From: Caldilineaceae bacterium
GTDB lineage: Bacteria; Chloroflexota; Anaerolineae; Caldilineales; Caldilineaceae
NCBI GenBank assembly: GCA_026645575.1
Contig: JAPKMW010000052.1
Coordinates: forward strand, 1 to 64,000
Reading direction: 5' to 3'
Length of the DNA stretch: 64,000 bases
Shown: positions 43,701-52,111 of the stretch, piece after piece
How positions within the stretch are numbered: the stretch's first letter is position 1
Layout: every line of letters begins with the position of its first letter
Program-made: the position numbers and the translations under genes
Notes under the pieces: generated by a model
Database searches by the model: none
Told to the model about the DNA's origin: nothing
The model's input: only the letters and a program-made list of their open reading frames with translations

Positions 43701-44573
43701 GGCATGGCCAACTTTTGGTATGATGTGGCGCTGGCGATTGCTGATGCGCTCGCCCTGCCACCGCCGGTGGCGACCGACTTTACAGACCGTCCGACGGGCT
43801 TTTTTGAACGTGAGTTTTTACCCCAGGCGTTAGCTGCCGCTGGCAATCGGCGTTTGCTGCTGCTCTTTGATGAATATGAAGAATTAGAAGGCCGCGTCGC
43901 CAGCGGGAAGGTAGCGCCGGAACTCTTTGCGTTCCTGCGTCACCTGATGCAACATGTGACAGGGTTGGGCTTTATCTTTATCGGCGCCCAACCATTGGCG
44001 ACGCTGAACCCGGTCTATTGGTCGGCTTTCTTCAATTTGGCCCTCTACCGCCAGGTTAGCTTCTTGACGGAAGCGGCGACCAGAAATGTGATCACCCAAC
44101 CGGTGGCGCCCTATCTGGTTTTTGATGATCTGGCGCTGGCCAAAATGTGGCGTGTTACCGCCGGTCACCCCTATTTTTTGCAACTGCTCTGTCACACCCT
44201 GGTCAGCGCCGCTAATTGCGCACAGCGGAGTTACGTACTGCTCGACCATGTCCATGAAGTGCTGGGCCAAGTCGTCGAATTAGGCGAAGCGCACCTGCTT
44301 TTCTTGTGGGAGCAACTGGCGCCGACGGAAAAGCGCTTGCTGCAAGTGGCTGCTGCGTTGACAATGGCTGGCTCACCAATCACGCCTGCCTTGGTAACGC
44401 AACGGTTAGCCATAACCCTAGAAGAAACAGCGGCGTTACTGCTTGCCCTGCTGCAACGTGAATTTTTGCGCCTGGCTGGCGGCGCAACCGTAACTTATGA
44501 ATTTCGCTTGGATCTGCTCCGCCTGTGGCTTGACCAGTGGCACAATGGCGGCGCCACCTATGCGCCGCTGTGA
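40764..44573 (+). CDS. Giant membrane protein with GAF-like, CARDB-like and STAND ATPase domains
   Basis: A 1269-residue protein. Residues ~25-390 hold eight or more helices in an arrangement often found before GAF and kinase domains (ILRYRLWDIDPLINRVLVYG). Then a GAF-like region (~410-550), a helical region with no clear match (~550-785), a CARDB-like beta domain (~790-885, VTVTNHGRGDATNVRG) and a C-terminal ATPase. The P-loop GQRRMGKTS begins at residue 944 and LLLLFDEYEELE lies near 1032. The ATG at 40764 is chosen because a terminator lies just upstream; the open frame runs from 40653. It probably senses at the membrane and signals by ATP-dependent switching. The ATPase resembles that at 32303. 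Confidence 0.75.
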   Translation: MNQSSAVSALTQEIDEQVQRSASSKPVTFWLLCLRGLWFVVAGLTLGMFIVGSFFYFHLLLVPSAPPRFVTEQLFPAEVALFGQWGVSLWRYATYRVALEALFFVPIYILSLLIFWRKADEPFAIFVAIILMAYGAQEPTADDALVVFYPYWFWVVEAIQALGYGGGLLILYCFPDGRFVPRWTRPAAILWSLLISGWLLFPQMPANPIREPIGTGPTVFMVLFNSAWYFSGLCALAIRYRRMSQPLQRQQTKWVLLGFIVTFIGTAGFYLMRAFWSWSMVGAWSFDTPGLGRLVDIFIGDPILTLTSLALPLAFAIAILRYRLWDIDPLINRVLVYGLLTACVTLAYYGGVQLLLALTTVGAATWAYPVAGPLIVLYSILVATLLLPVRRHLQWLIDRAFYRQKLDFQEAVTTFAHEMRTIITLPQLLQAIIDRFTGFWQSEQGVIFWVTAEGVAPALPLGELPSAPDPFHIPAARRAELVAGHPSLQPQDRRFPLLLPLLAPQKEENRLIAILALGPRRSGQPYAKRDLPLLTTLATQAGTAIAVAQLVAVEQALAAQRTSPRGRAEVWVQRVVTQPDTVLLHLHRLLQQVGQDAASAALLTALPQALETVPSQEDPDDVNATLRLLTDLARGYADLLRSLVTPELLTIGARTILTTLDQPVAATWQDATSARALYGWCHQALTVQNLVQLEALLVQPLPLVAPVDQPWFAWREALTTLQPLGAVLRAYTLVATPEDKLTYLADALAQLRHLPPAPTTAEHVFLQGITAHWTNLCSAALTVLNRQAQLTITFVTRQVVKTDQIVLTVTVTNHGRGDATNVRGTLLPGEGYTIGVGEARVAQLPVQQRAPLHFTVQATAATFFQPRVQVQYDDQEQANKSEVATAAIRLLSIPDHFTPIPNPYSPGMPLRPASPLFFGRDELLIQLQETFQPGSNSSVLVLTGQRRMGKTSLAQQLQCYLAEFCVTVYLDCQALAIDPGMANFWYDVALAIADALALPPPVATDFTDRPTGFFEREFLPQALAAAGNRRLLLLFDEYEELEGRVASGKVAPELFAFLRHLMQHVTGLGFIFIGAQPLATLNPVYWSAFFNLALYRQVSFLTEAATRNVITQPVAPYLVFDDLALAKMWRVTAGHPYFLQLLCHTLVSAANCAQRSYVLLDHVHEVLGQVVELGEAHLLFLWEQLAPTEKRLLQVAAALTMAGSPITPALVTQRLAITLEETAALLLALLQREFLRLAGGATVTYEFRLDLLRLWLDQWHNGGATYAPL

Positions 44574-44770
44574 TCAGAAAACGGCGCGATCCGGTTGATA
44601 GCGGATTGCGATAAAGATGAGAGAACAAATCTGCTTTTTTCGCATATAATTGATCTGGTTTTTTGCAGTTGTGTGTTCACCTTTGAAGAGTGAATACACA
44701 TCAAGCGCTGCTGCTCTGCATTCACTTGCCAATCGTTCTGGCTCAACGGTTACGCAGGGACGCCACATCC

Positions 44771-44829
44771 ATCTTCCGGGAAGGTTTGACCAGACCACTT
44801 GCTCGACCCAGTCGACCTTCCCGGAAGAT
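44771..44829. terminator. Perfect 15-bp inverted repeat
   Basis: ATCTTCCGGGAAGGT (44771-44785) pairs with ACCTTCCCGGAAGAT (44815-44829). It follows the giant gene by about 200 bp. The rest of the 324-bp gap (44574-44897) holds a TATAAT box near 44645 with no good -35 and a small TGTGTTCAC/GTGAATACACA stem; no gene is visible. Confidence 0.6.
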
Positions 44830-44897
44830 TAGCCCGTCAACTCCCTGAATTCCGGTTGCCCCATCGTTTTATCCCAAATAGCAAAAAAGGAGTACCG

Positions 44898-45206
44898 ATG
44901 ATGTTGTCGATTGATCTTTATGCCGAACCGTTTAAACGCAATCCCCACCCATTCTATGCGGCGATGCGGGAGGCAGCGCCTGTCTATCATTATCAACATC
45001 CCGATGGCTTTCCCTTGGGTTTTGGCTTTGGCCTGCATTACTGTCTGGGCGCACCGCTGGCACGCCTGGAAGGGCAGATCGCCTTTACCACCTTGCTCCA
45101 ACGCTTGCCCCACTTGCGGTTGGCGGTTGCGCCTGATGCCTTGCAATGGCGCACCGAGAGCATCTTCTTGCGCGGTCTACGCAGCTTGCCGGTTGAGTGG
45201 CGCTAA
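44898..45206 (+). pseudogene. Internally deleted cytochrome P450
   Basis: A 102-residue frame opens like a class I bacterial P450 (NPHPFYAAMREAAPVYHY). After residue ~36 it jumps in frame to the heme loop GFGFGLHYCLGAPLARLE and the family C-terminus. About 300 residues, including the I-helix, ExxR motif and substrate regions, are missing. The start has an AAAAAAGGAG ribosome site. It might still be translated but cannot be an enzyme. A full-length, distant P450 lies at 47182. Confidence 0.85.
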
Positions 45207-45238
45207 CGCGTTTCTTTGGCAATCCTAGTTCGCCACCG

Positions 45239-45268
45239 TTTGTATGTATCAGGATGTTTTGTTATGAT
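45239..45268 (+). promoter_or_regulatory. Promoter of the S9 peptidase gene
   Basis: TTTGTA (45239-45244), 18-bp spacer and TATGAT (45263-45268) lie about 48 bp before the ATG. Confidence 0.5.
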
Positions 45269-45315
45269 CGCAAGCCGTACCTAGGCGAGGATCGAGGCAC
45301 AAACGGGAGGTAACT

Positions 45316-47154
45316 ATGTTGAAACCATTGGATCGCGACGGGAATGCGCCCTGGAAAGCCCGCTTTCGCTTACCCATTCTTTTTCAACCGCAGGTGGCAA
45401 CGGCCAATCCCACCCGCGGTTTGGTCGTCAGTAATCAGGCGTCGGACGCTTTTCAACTCTATACTTGGGACGTGCCCACCAGTGAACTCCGCCAATTGAC
45501 CAACCGCCCCGACGGCACAACCGCTGGTTGGCTTTCCCCCGATGGGCAGTCTGTCTATTACCTGGACGACCAAAAGGGCAATGAGCATGGGCATATCGTG
45601 CGTGTCCCCTACACTGGCGGGGCCGCCGAGGATCTGACGCCAGCCATGCGCCCCTACACCTTACGCGGCTTTGAAATCAGCCGTGCCGGCAACCTGCTGG
45701 CTTTTATGGCCGTCAATGCCGATGGGTATCAATTGATGGGAATTAATCTCGCGACGGATGGCACAGCCGGCGCGCCCCATCTGATCTATCAGAGCAAATG
45801 GGAGACGTGGGAGGCCGTGCTTTCGGCGCAAGGGGATCTGGTTGCCATGCAGTCCACGGCGCGGGCCAGCGGGATGCGTCGCTATAGCACCATCGTGATG
45901 TATACCGCCACCGGCCAGTTGCTGCGCGAGCTATGGGATGGGGTGGAGCATAGCGTCGAGCCGGTTGCCTTTTCACCCGTGGCCGGTGATCCGCGCTTGC
46001 TCCTCACCAGCACCCGCACGGGCTTCAATCGTCCCGTGATCTGGAACCCCTACACCAAGGAACGCACCGATCTTGCTCTGCCTGAACTGGCAGGCGAGTT
46101 GCGCCCGGTCGGTTGGTCGCCAGATGGACAACAAATCCTGCTCTGGCACATCAACCAAGGGATCGAGCAACTCTATCTCTATCATCTGGCGCCGCAACGG
46201 CTGACCAAAATGGCCCATCCCAGCGGATCCTTCGGCGACTTTAAGGCTACCGCCTTTTTTGCATCGAATGATGAAATCTGGACCAGCCAGGAAGATGCCG
46301 CCCATCCACCACGCGTGCTGGCGCTCGATGGCGTCACTGGCGCTCTGAAGGGCACTGTTTTGACCGCCGGACAAACATTATCGGGACAGCCCTTTCAATC
46401 CGTCACCTTCTCTTCGTCCGATGGGCAAACCGTGCAAGGCTGGCTGGGCGTACCGGCCGGGCCAGGGCCATTTCCGACTATTCTCGATATGCACGGCGGC
46501 CCCCACTTTATGCGCCCCCACTATTTTGACCCGGAGGCGCAAGCCTGGATCGACCACGGGTTTGCCTTTCTTAGCATCAACTACCGCGGCTCAACTTCCT
46601 TTGGCCGCCCGTTCCAAGAAAAGATTTGGGGCAATATTGGCCACTGGGAGCTGGAAGACATGGTGGCAGCGCGCAACTGGTTGGTTGAACAAGGCATTGC
46701 TGACCCCAAAGCCATTCTTTTGCATGGCGCCTCGTATGGCGGCTACCTCACCCTTTGGGGACTGGGCAGGCGCCCCGACTTGTGGGCCGGCGGTCTGGCC
46801 GTAGTTCCCGGCAGCGATTGGCTGGTGAGTTATGAAGATGCCTCTGAAGCGTTGAAAGGCGCCTTTCGCGCCTGGTTTGGCGGCACACCGGAACAGAAGC
46901 GCGATCAGTATATTGCCAGTTCGCCGACCACCTATGTCGAACAGGTGCAAGCGCCGGTCTTGATCATTCAAGGTCGCCACGATACTCGCGTCCCTCCGCG
47001 CGAAGTGGAGGTGTACGAAGCCAAAATGCGTGCGCTGGGCAAACCGATCGAAGTCGTCTGGTATGACGCCGGTCATGGCAGCACATCAACGGCGCAGACC
47101 ATTGAATTTGTCGAATTAATGCTCAATTTTGCCTATCGCATTCTAACGCACTAA
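45316..47154 (+). CDS. Prolyl oligopeptidase family (S9) serine peptidase
   Basis: A 612-residue alpha/beta-hydrolase peptidase with an N-terminal beta-propeller (~40-345) that restricts access to small peptides. The catalytic triad is Ser473 (HGASYGGYL), Asp556 (GRHDTR) and His587 (AGHGS), as in acylaminoacyl peptidases and the S9C group. No signal peptide, so it acts in the cytosol. GGGAGGTAACT precedes the ATG. It has its own promoter. Specificity is unknown. Confidence 0.93.
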   Translation: MLKPLDRDGNAPWKARFRLPILFQPQVATANPTRGLVVSNQASDAFQLYTWDVPTSELRQLTNRPDGTTAGWLSPDGQSVYYLDDQKGNEHGHIVRVPYTGGAAEDLTPAMRPYTLRGFEISRAGNLLAFMAVNADGYQLMGINLATDGTAGAPHLIYQSKWETWEAVLSAQGDLVAMQSTARASGMRRYSTIVMYTATGQLLRELWDGVEHSVEPVAFSPVAGDPRLLLTSTRTGFNRPVIWNPYTKERTDLALPELAGELRPVGWSPDGQQILLWHINQGIEQLYLYHLAPQRLTKMAHPSGSFGDFKATAFFASNDEIWTSQEDAAHPPRVLALDGVTGALKGTVLTAGQTLSGQPFQSVTFSSSDGQTVQGWLGVPAGPGPFPTILDMHGGPHFMRPHYFDPEAQAWIDHGFAFLSINYRGSTSFGRPFQEKIWGNIGHWELEDMVAARNWLVEQGIADPKAILLHGASYGGYLTLWGLGRRPDLWAGGLAVVPGSDWLVSYEDASEALKGAFRAWFGGTPEQKRDQYIASSPTTYVEQVQAPVLIIQGRHDTRVPPREVEVYEAKMRALGKPIEVVWYDAGHGSTSTAQTIEFVELMLNFAYRILTH

Positions 47155-47181
47155 CACGCTTGCCAATGAATGACGCCGACA

Positions 47182-48588
47182 TTACGCCATTGAATGCGGA
47201 CTTACCCGCACCCACACCCCATCTTTCGGCGCCATCGCCATCGTCAATCGCGGCGTTACCGGTCGGTTGGCGACGGGAGTGAGGCGGAAGCGTTGCAACG
47301 CCATTGCCAGTACCAGTTGACCTTCCATAAGCGCAAAGTCACGGCCCATACAGAGGCGCGGCCCAGCGCCAAAGGGGAGCCAGGCATAGGGATGTTGACC
47401 GCCAGTGGTATTGCTTGCATCTGTTGCTGCAAAGCGTTCGGGGCGAAATTCGGCGGCATCGGGCCAAAAGGTTGGATGTTGCTGAATGATATAGATCGGT
47501 AGGACGACGGTTGCGCCGGCAGGGATGCGATAGCCATCGATCATGTCATCGGCAATGGCCGTGCGCGGCAACCAGGCCACCGGCGGATAGAGCCGCAACG
47601 CTTCCTGAAAGACCCTGCGCGCATAGGACAATTGCGGCAGATCGGCAAAGGTTGGCGTCCGGCCGGCCAAGACCTGGTCAATTTCGTTTTGCAAGCGTGT
47701 CAACACGTCCGGGTGTTGCAACAGAAGATGCAACGTCCAGGTCAACCCCATCGCCGTGGTGTCGTAGCCGGCCATGAAGATCGTGATCGCTTCATCATGC
47801 ACCTGTTGATCGTTCATCTGTTCGCCGCTCTCGTCATCCACCACATTCAACAACATGGCCAACAGGTTGTCTTCGTAACGCCCTTCGTCCAGGGCCTGCC
47901 GGCCACGGGCAATCACATCGTAAAGCACCGTATCGATAGCCCGGCACGCCTGCCGAAAACGCTCGCCGCTGCGAATGGGCAACCAGCGCGGCAAGGAACG
48001 GGTAACCACGCCGGAGATGAGATAATGCCCAATCACCGGCATCGCGTCCGCCACCTGATCGATTTCGGCTTGTGACAGGCCACTGCCAAACATCGTCTTG
48101 GTGATCACCTTGAGTGTAATGGCCGAAAAAGCCTTCTCCAACTCAAGACTTTCCTCATGGTGCGCGGCCCAGCCCTGCAACCCCTCGTCGATCGCTTCGG
48201 TTATCAGGGTGGTTAACGCTGCCAACCGTTGGCGATGAAAGTGCGGTTGGAGCATACGGCGTTGCCGTAACCAATACTCGCCCTCGCTGACCGCCAGTCC
48301 ATTGCCAAGCAGATCGCGTACAATGTCCCACAATTTGCCCCCCTTGCGGTAGTTACGGACATTGTCCCGCAGAACATGTTGGACATGGTCAGGATGATTC
48401 AGGATAATCGGTTGAAATGGCCCCAGGCGGAGCGCATAGATGTCGCCATAATGACGGCGGGCGGTGTGTAAAAAAGCAATTGGTTCACGGAGCAAGGCTG
48501 GCACACTGCCGACTAGCGGCCAGCCTGCGCTGACAGGAACGCGCTGCACATGCTGCGCAACAGTGGCGGATTGGCTTCGTTTCAGCAT
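47182..48588 (-). CDS. Cytochrome P450
   Basis: A 468-residue P450. I-helix AGYDTTAMG (273-278), ExxR EALR (329-332) and heme loop FGAGPRLCMGRDFA with Cys413 are all present. It resembles the CYP110/CYP102-like group that oxidises fatty acids or terpenes. No reductase is fused; the Rieske ferredoxin upstream on the same strand could be a partner, but it is not a typical P450 ferredoxin. Two pairs of direct repeats lie upstream (48656-48735). The initial stretch is polar, so it is likely soluble. Confidence 0.95.
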   Translation of the reverse strand: MLKRSQSATVAQHVQRVPVSAGWPLVGSVPALLREPIAFLHTARRHYGDIYALRLGPFQPIILNHPDHVQHVLRDNVRNYRKGGKLWDIVRDLLGNGLAVSEGEYWLRQRRMLQPHFHRQRLAALTTLITEAIDEGLQGWAAHHEESLELEKAFSAITLKVITKTMFGSGLSQAEIDQVADAMPVIGHYLISGVVTRSLPRWLPIRSGERFRQACRAIDTVLYDVIARGRQALDEGRYEDNLLAMLLNVVDDESGEQMNDQQVHDEAITIFMAGYDTTAMGLTWTLHLLLQHPDVLTRLQNEIDQVLAGRTPTFADLPQLSYARRVFQEALRLYPPVAWLPRTAIADDMIDGYRIPAGATVVLPIYIIQQHPTFWPDAAEFRPERFAATDASNTTGGQHPYAWLPFGAGPRLCMGRDFALMEGQLVLAMALQRFRLTPVANRPVTPRLTMAMAPKDGVWVRVSPHSMA

Positions 48589-48655
48589 TTTGACTTTCCT
48601 TGACTGAGAATGAGACTTTGGGCTTGGTCCAACTGGTCTTAGTATAATCAGCCAC

Positions 48656-48735
48656 CGTTAAAGCAACGTTAGTGTGCAACGCGCTCACGTGTCAAAATGC
48701 GTGAAATAGGTACAGATAGCGTTAGAGCATCGTTA
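48656..48735. promoter_or_regulatory. Candidate operator: CGTTA direct repeats at 11-bp spacing
   Basis: CGTTAAAGCAACGTTA at 48656 and CGTTAGAGCATCGTTA at 48720 each contain two CGTTA half-sites exactly 11 bp apart. Eleven-bp periodic direct repeats are typical targets of OmpR- or SARP-type winged-helix regulators. A minus-strand TATACT box overlaps the area upstream of the P450 start. Confidence 0.45.
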
Positions 48736-48812
48736 AAGCCCGGCGCAATGAGTAAAAAGCTGAGGCGGCAATGGGCACGGCTTGTTGAAGCGGGTTGATG
48801 GTTGCCCCTCCC

Positions 48813-49178
48813 TTACAGATACAACACCACGTCATCCCCCTCCTGTACCACCGGATAGGTCCGTACCCGCAGCTTCTCATCATAGAGCGCCTGACCAGTT
48901 TTGATGTCAAACTCCCATTGATGCCAGGGACATTTGAGGATTTCGCTTTCCCGTTCGTACCCCAGTTGCGTACCCCCGGTGGAGACAACGAGTGGCCGCA
49001 ACCGGCCTTTGCAGAGCGGCCCGGCCCGGTGTGGACAGCGGTTGAGCAGGGCATAGTATTCACCCCCAACATGAAACACACCAATTTCGTGACCATTGAC
49101 CGTCACCACCTTGCGCCCACCACTGGGCAACTCTGCTGCCGTCGCCACTACATGACGCTCGGCTCCTTGTTTTGCCAT
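48813..49178 (-). CDS. Rieske [2Fe-2S] ferredoxin
   Basis: A 121-residue Rieske protein. Ligands are Cys48-His50 (CPHRAGPLCKG) and Cys83-His86 (CPWHQWEFD). It is a soluble ferredoxin of the type that serves dioxygenases or acts alone. No oxygenase is adjacent; the nearest oxidative enzyme is the P450 downstream. The loop between the ligand pairs is longer than in NirD proteins. Confidence 0.93.
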   Translation of the reverse strand: MAKQGAERHVVATAAELPSGGRKVVTVNGHEIGVFHVGGEYYALLNRCPHRAGPLCKGRLRPLVVSTGGTQLGYERESEILKCPWHQWEFDIKTGQALYDEKLRVRTYPVVQEGDDVVLYL

Positions 49179-49311
49179 TCCTTACTCTCTTTTCCTTTGT
49201 TGTCGATCTGTTCTTGACCTATGCCCGAATAACCTATCCTGGTTGATTGGTTTTGAGCCTACCTGTTCTATTCTAAACAGACTACCCAATGACTGAGTTT
49301 AGGAGAGAATC

Positions 49312-50175
49312 ATGACTGAACAACTATTTGTTAATCCCAGCGCTACCACCATCCGCCAAACCCAAACGATGCACCCCAAACAGCGGGGCGGACCGGATTT
49401 GGCCTATCAACGGCTGGCGCTTGTCAATGTGATCTACTATGGCGCCCCCGGCGACCGCCAGTGGGTGTTGATCGACGCTGGTCTACCTGGTACGGCTACT
49501 CTCATTACTAATGCGGCGGAACAGCGCTTTGGCAATGATGCCCGGCTGGCGGCCATCATCCTGACCCACGGTCATTTTGACCATGTCGGCGCGCTCAAAA
49601 CCCTCGCCGAACGGTGGGACGTACCCATCTACGCCCATCCGCTTGAACTGCCTTACCTCGATGGGCGCGCCGCCTACCCGCCGCCTGATCCTGGTGTTGG
49701 TGGCGGCTTGATGTCGCTCTTGTCGCCTTTGTACCCACGTGGCCCCTTCAACGTGCGCCGTTGGCTCCATCCGTTGCCGCCGGATGGCAGTGTACCGCAC
49801 ATGGCTGGCTGGCGCTGGCTCCATACCCCTGGTCATACGCCTGGTCATGTTTCGTTCTGGCGGGAGGCCGATTGCGCTTTGATTGCCGGCGATGCCTTTA
49901 TCACCACTAAACAGGAATCGGCCCTGGCTGTCGCCACCCAACGCGTGGAGATGCACGGTCCGCCCATGTACTTCACCCCAGATTGGCTCCAGTCCCGTCG
50001 CTCGGTCGAACGCCTGGCCGCCCTGGAACCCGACTTCGTCATCACCGGCCACGGTCGTCCGCTGCAAGGCGCACCCCTCCGCCAAGCCCTCCACACCTTG
50101 GCGCGCAACTTCGACCAGCTTGCCGTTCCCCGGCAGGGGCGTTATGTTCACGAACCGCGTTTTTTGACAAGATGA
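49312..50175 (+). CDS. MBL-fold metallo-hydrolase
   Basis: A 287-residue metallo-beta-lactamase-fold hydrolase. The metal motif THGHFDHVG is at about residues 85-93, later ligands in HTPGHTPGHVSFW and GDAFIT, and the final His in ITGHGRPL. The family covers glyoxalase II-like thioesterases, lactonases and quinolone-type enzymes. AGGAGAGAATC precedes the ATG. It converges with the amidohydrolase, separated by an octamer array. Confidence 0.93.
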   Translation: MTEQLFVNPSATTIRQTQTMHPKQRGGPDLAYQRLALVNVIYYGAPGDRQWVLIDAGLPGTATLITNAAEQRFGNDARLAAIILTHGHFDHVGALKTLAERWDVPIYAHPLELPYLDGRAAYPPPDPGVGGGLMSLLSPLYPRGPFNVRRWLHPLPPDGSVPHMAGWRWLHTPGHTPGHVSFWREADCALIAGDAFITTKQESALAVATQRVEMHGPPMYFTPDWLQSRRSVERLAALEPDFVITGHGRPLQGAPLRQALHTLARNFDQLAVPRQGRYVHEPRFLTR

Positions 50176-50270
50176 CAAGATGACAAGTTGACAGGGTGGC
50201 AGGGTCACAGAATGTCTTCTGGTTTCCTGTGTAACATTCACCTTGTCACCCTGTCACCTTGTCACCTTTA
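50172..50270. repeat. Octamer repeat (TGACAAGA)n with inverted copy
   Basis: TGACAAGATGACAAGATGAC units are followed by TCACCTTG/TCACCCTG units that pair with them. It fills the gap between two convergent genes and could terminate both. Confidence 0.85.
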
Positions 50271-51431
50271 CAGCCGCGCCCGATACAACTCCCGCGCATT
50301 CTCCACCATCACCCGCTGGCGCAAGGCCGGATCGGCGTCAGTGAGGATCGTGCTGGGTTCGTCCCAGTCCCAGTGCGGGTAGTCGCTGGCAAAGACCAGG
50401 ATTTCATCGGCCCACATCCAGCGCAGGAAGGTGTCTCGATCGGCTTTGCTGGGGAAATTCGGCAGCGGTTGCGTACCAAAGCGGATGTTGCCGCGCAGAT
50501 ATTCGCTGGGTAGCTTCTTGACCCAGGGCGTATAATCGCGCAGTCCTTTCCAGTCGCCATCCATGTGCCACATCAACCCCGGCACCCAAAAGACATCATG
50601 TTCAATAAAGAGGAACTTGAAGTTGGGGAACTTTTCAAAGACGCCCTCACAGATCAAGCTGGAAACATGGGCCATGGCGATCTGTGGGCGCGCCATGCGC
50701 ATCTCTAAGTAGTAGGTGGGGAAGCCGGCAGCGGTGGGCGGGGCGGAGACGCCGGCCCCCTCGGCGCCAAAGTGGACGCACATGGGCAGGCCGTGCCGTT
50801 CACACGCCGCATAGATCGGGTGGTAGAAACGGTTGCCAAAGGGCATCCGCGCGCCGGCGGGCATCAACACCTGGACAAAGGCCGGGTTATCGGCCAGCCG
50901 TTCGATCTCGGCAACGGCTTGTGCGGGGTCTTGTGGTGCAATGTGGATCGAGGCGCGAAAACGCTTGTCTTTGGCCACCCAATGCTCCAGCGTCCACTCA
51001 TTAAAGGCACGACAATAGGCCGCCGCGTAGTCGGCATCGGGGTGAACTGCGGCTGAATAGGGGCCGCCGGTAAGGACGGCAATGTTCAGATCATAGCGAT
51101 CAACATGGCGTTCAATGGCGACAGCAGGGTCGGTGGCGGGGTTGATGTCCTTGCCGTCCCACAGATCATGACGGGCGCCACTGCCAGGCATATTCGTGTA
51201 GCCAATGCCAGGCATCATCGCGCCGAAATCTTTGATATACTCCACGTATTGACGAGGCAGATAGGGAAAAAGCACATCGGGTTTGTCCGATTGATGGTGA
51301 ACATCACAATCAATGACCGCCAGCGCTGATTTGGGCGGCTGGGGCTTGGGGGTGGCGAAGGCTTTGGGCCGGGCGGCGCGACCATTGCTTCTGCTGCGTG
51401 GCGGCGCCTCAATAGGTGGCGTAATCGTCAT
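50268..51431 (-). CDS. Amidohydrolase-related (ACMSD-type) TIM-barrel protein
   Basis: A 387-residue metal-dependent hydrolase or decarboxylase of the Amidohydrolase_2 family. The first metal motif reads AVIDCDVHHQS, further ligands are in KFLFIEHDVFW, and the final Asp is in FASDYPHWDW. Members act as decarboxylases of aromatic or heterocyclic acids. Residues 1-35 are a Pro/Arg-rich leader. The ATG at 51431 follows CCGGAGGAAAT; the frame is open further upstream but that part is not used. Substrate unknown. Confidence 0.9.
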   Translation of the reverse strand: MTITPPIEAPPRSRSNGRAARPKAFATPKPQPPKSALAVIDCDVHHQSDKPDVLFPYLPRQYVEYIKDFGAMMPGIGYTNMPGSGARHDLWDGKDINPATDPAVAIERHVDRYDLNIAVLTGGPYSAAVHPDADYAAAYCRAFNEWTLEHWVAKDKRFRASIHIAPQDPAQAVAEIERLADNPAFVQVLMPAGARMPFGNRFYHPIYAACERHGLPMCVHFGAEGAGVSAPPTAAGFPTYYLEMRMARPQIAMAHVSSLICEGVFEKFPNFKFLFIEHDVFWVPGLMWHMDGDWKGLRDYTPWVKKLPSEYLRGNIRFGTQPLPNFPSKADRDTFLRWMWADEILVFASDYPHWDWDEPSTILTDADPALRQRVMVENARELYRARL

Positions 51432-51475
51432 ATTTCCTCCGGTTTGGGCTGGTAAACTACGGCTGACGGCAATCA

Positions 51476-51506
51476 CAAACCAGGTTTCTGGCCGAAACCT
51501 GGTTTG
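51476..51506. promoter_or_regulatory. Perfect 12-bp inverted repeat before the amidohydrolase
   Basis: CAAACCAGGTTT pairs with AAACCTGGTTTG across a 7-nt loop, 45 bp before the ATG. It may be an operator or a leader hairpin. Confidence 0.5.
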
Positions 51507-51589
51507 TTGCGCAACAGCGCTGCGGTCTTGATAAACAATGAAGCGCATTATAGCCTAAGAACGTATCCGCGGCCAAGTACAGAAAAAGA

Positions 51590-51634
51590 AACGGCGGTGA
51601 CGAACAGTCTGGCAGACTGCTCATCACCGCCGTT
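51590..51634. terminator. Hairpin after the DUF2294 gene
   Basis: AACGGCGGTGA pairs with TCACCGCCGTT, with an inner CAGTCTG/CAGACTG stem. It lies downstream of the minus-strand DUF2294 gene. Confidence 0.7.
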
Positions 51635-51658
51635 TGTACAAGGGGGTAGTGTAAGTTG

Positions 51659-51719
51659 ACTATTACATCATCGCTATTACATCATCTTGGCTATTACATT
51701 ATCGCTATTACATCATCAA
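51659..51719. repeat. Four ~15-bp tandem units spanning the DUF2294 stop
   Basis: Units CTATTACATCATC(GC/TTGG) repeat four times. The first unit in gene direction supplies the final Met-Met and stop codon, and the remaining copies lie in the 3' untranslated region. Confidence 0.8.
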
Positions 51720-52088
51720 GGTTGGTGTGCGGCGTAGCCCAATCTGCACGCGAACACAGCCATCCGGGCCGAGTTCGATGCCGGTGGAGGTGATATAGCA
51801 ATCTAACAGGCTTTCAATCTGGCCGGCCAGCCGTGGGTAGGCGGCATCGATCCAGTGATCCATGACCCGTTTCACCAGGTCGCGACCAGCTTTGGTTTGC
51901 GCCAGGGAATGTTCACGGGCGGTGAGGGCATTGCGGATTTCAATGGTCAAGCGATCAGGGGTTAGGTGCGCTTGCGGCTTAACGCCAGGTTGGGTGCGTA
52001 GACGGCTCCACTCCGATAAAAAGACCTGGGCGATCTGCGGTAACGCATTCGTAACCGTGCCATGTTCTGTTTGTACATTGACCTTCAT
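51708..52088 (-). CDS. DUF2294-like protein
   Basis: A 126-residue protein resembling DUF2294: TPDRLTIEIRNALTAREHSL, GRDLVKRVMDHWIDAAYP and CYITSTGIELGPDGCVRVQI. These small proteins are widespread in cyanobacteria and Bacilli and have no firmly known function; they are often linked to stress or gas-vesicle loci. GGTAGGAGAATCGC precedes the ATG. Three perfect 31-bp repeats upstream suggest tight regulation. Confidence 0.75.
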   Translation of the reverse strand: MKVNVQTEHGTVTNALPQIAQVFLSEWSRLRTQPGVKPQAHLTPDRLTIEIRNALTAREHSLAQTKAGRDLVKRVMDHWIDAAYPRLAGQIESLLDCYITSTGIELGPDGCVRVQIGLRRTPTLMM

Positions 52089-52111
52089 GCGATTCTCCTA
52101 CCTGTTATTTC

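Noticed and set aside
50188..50382. 64-codon frame at the octamer array
   Set aside because: Produced by the repeat and the antisense end of the amidohydrolase gene.
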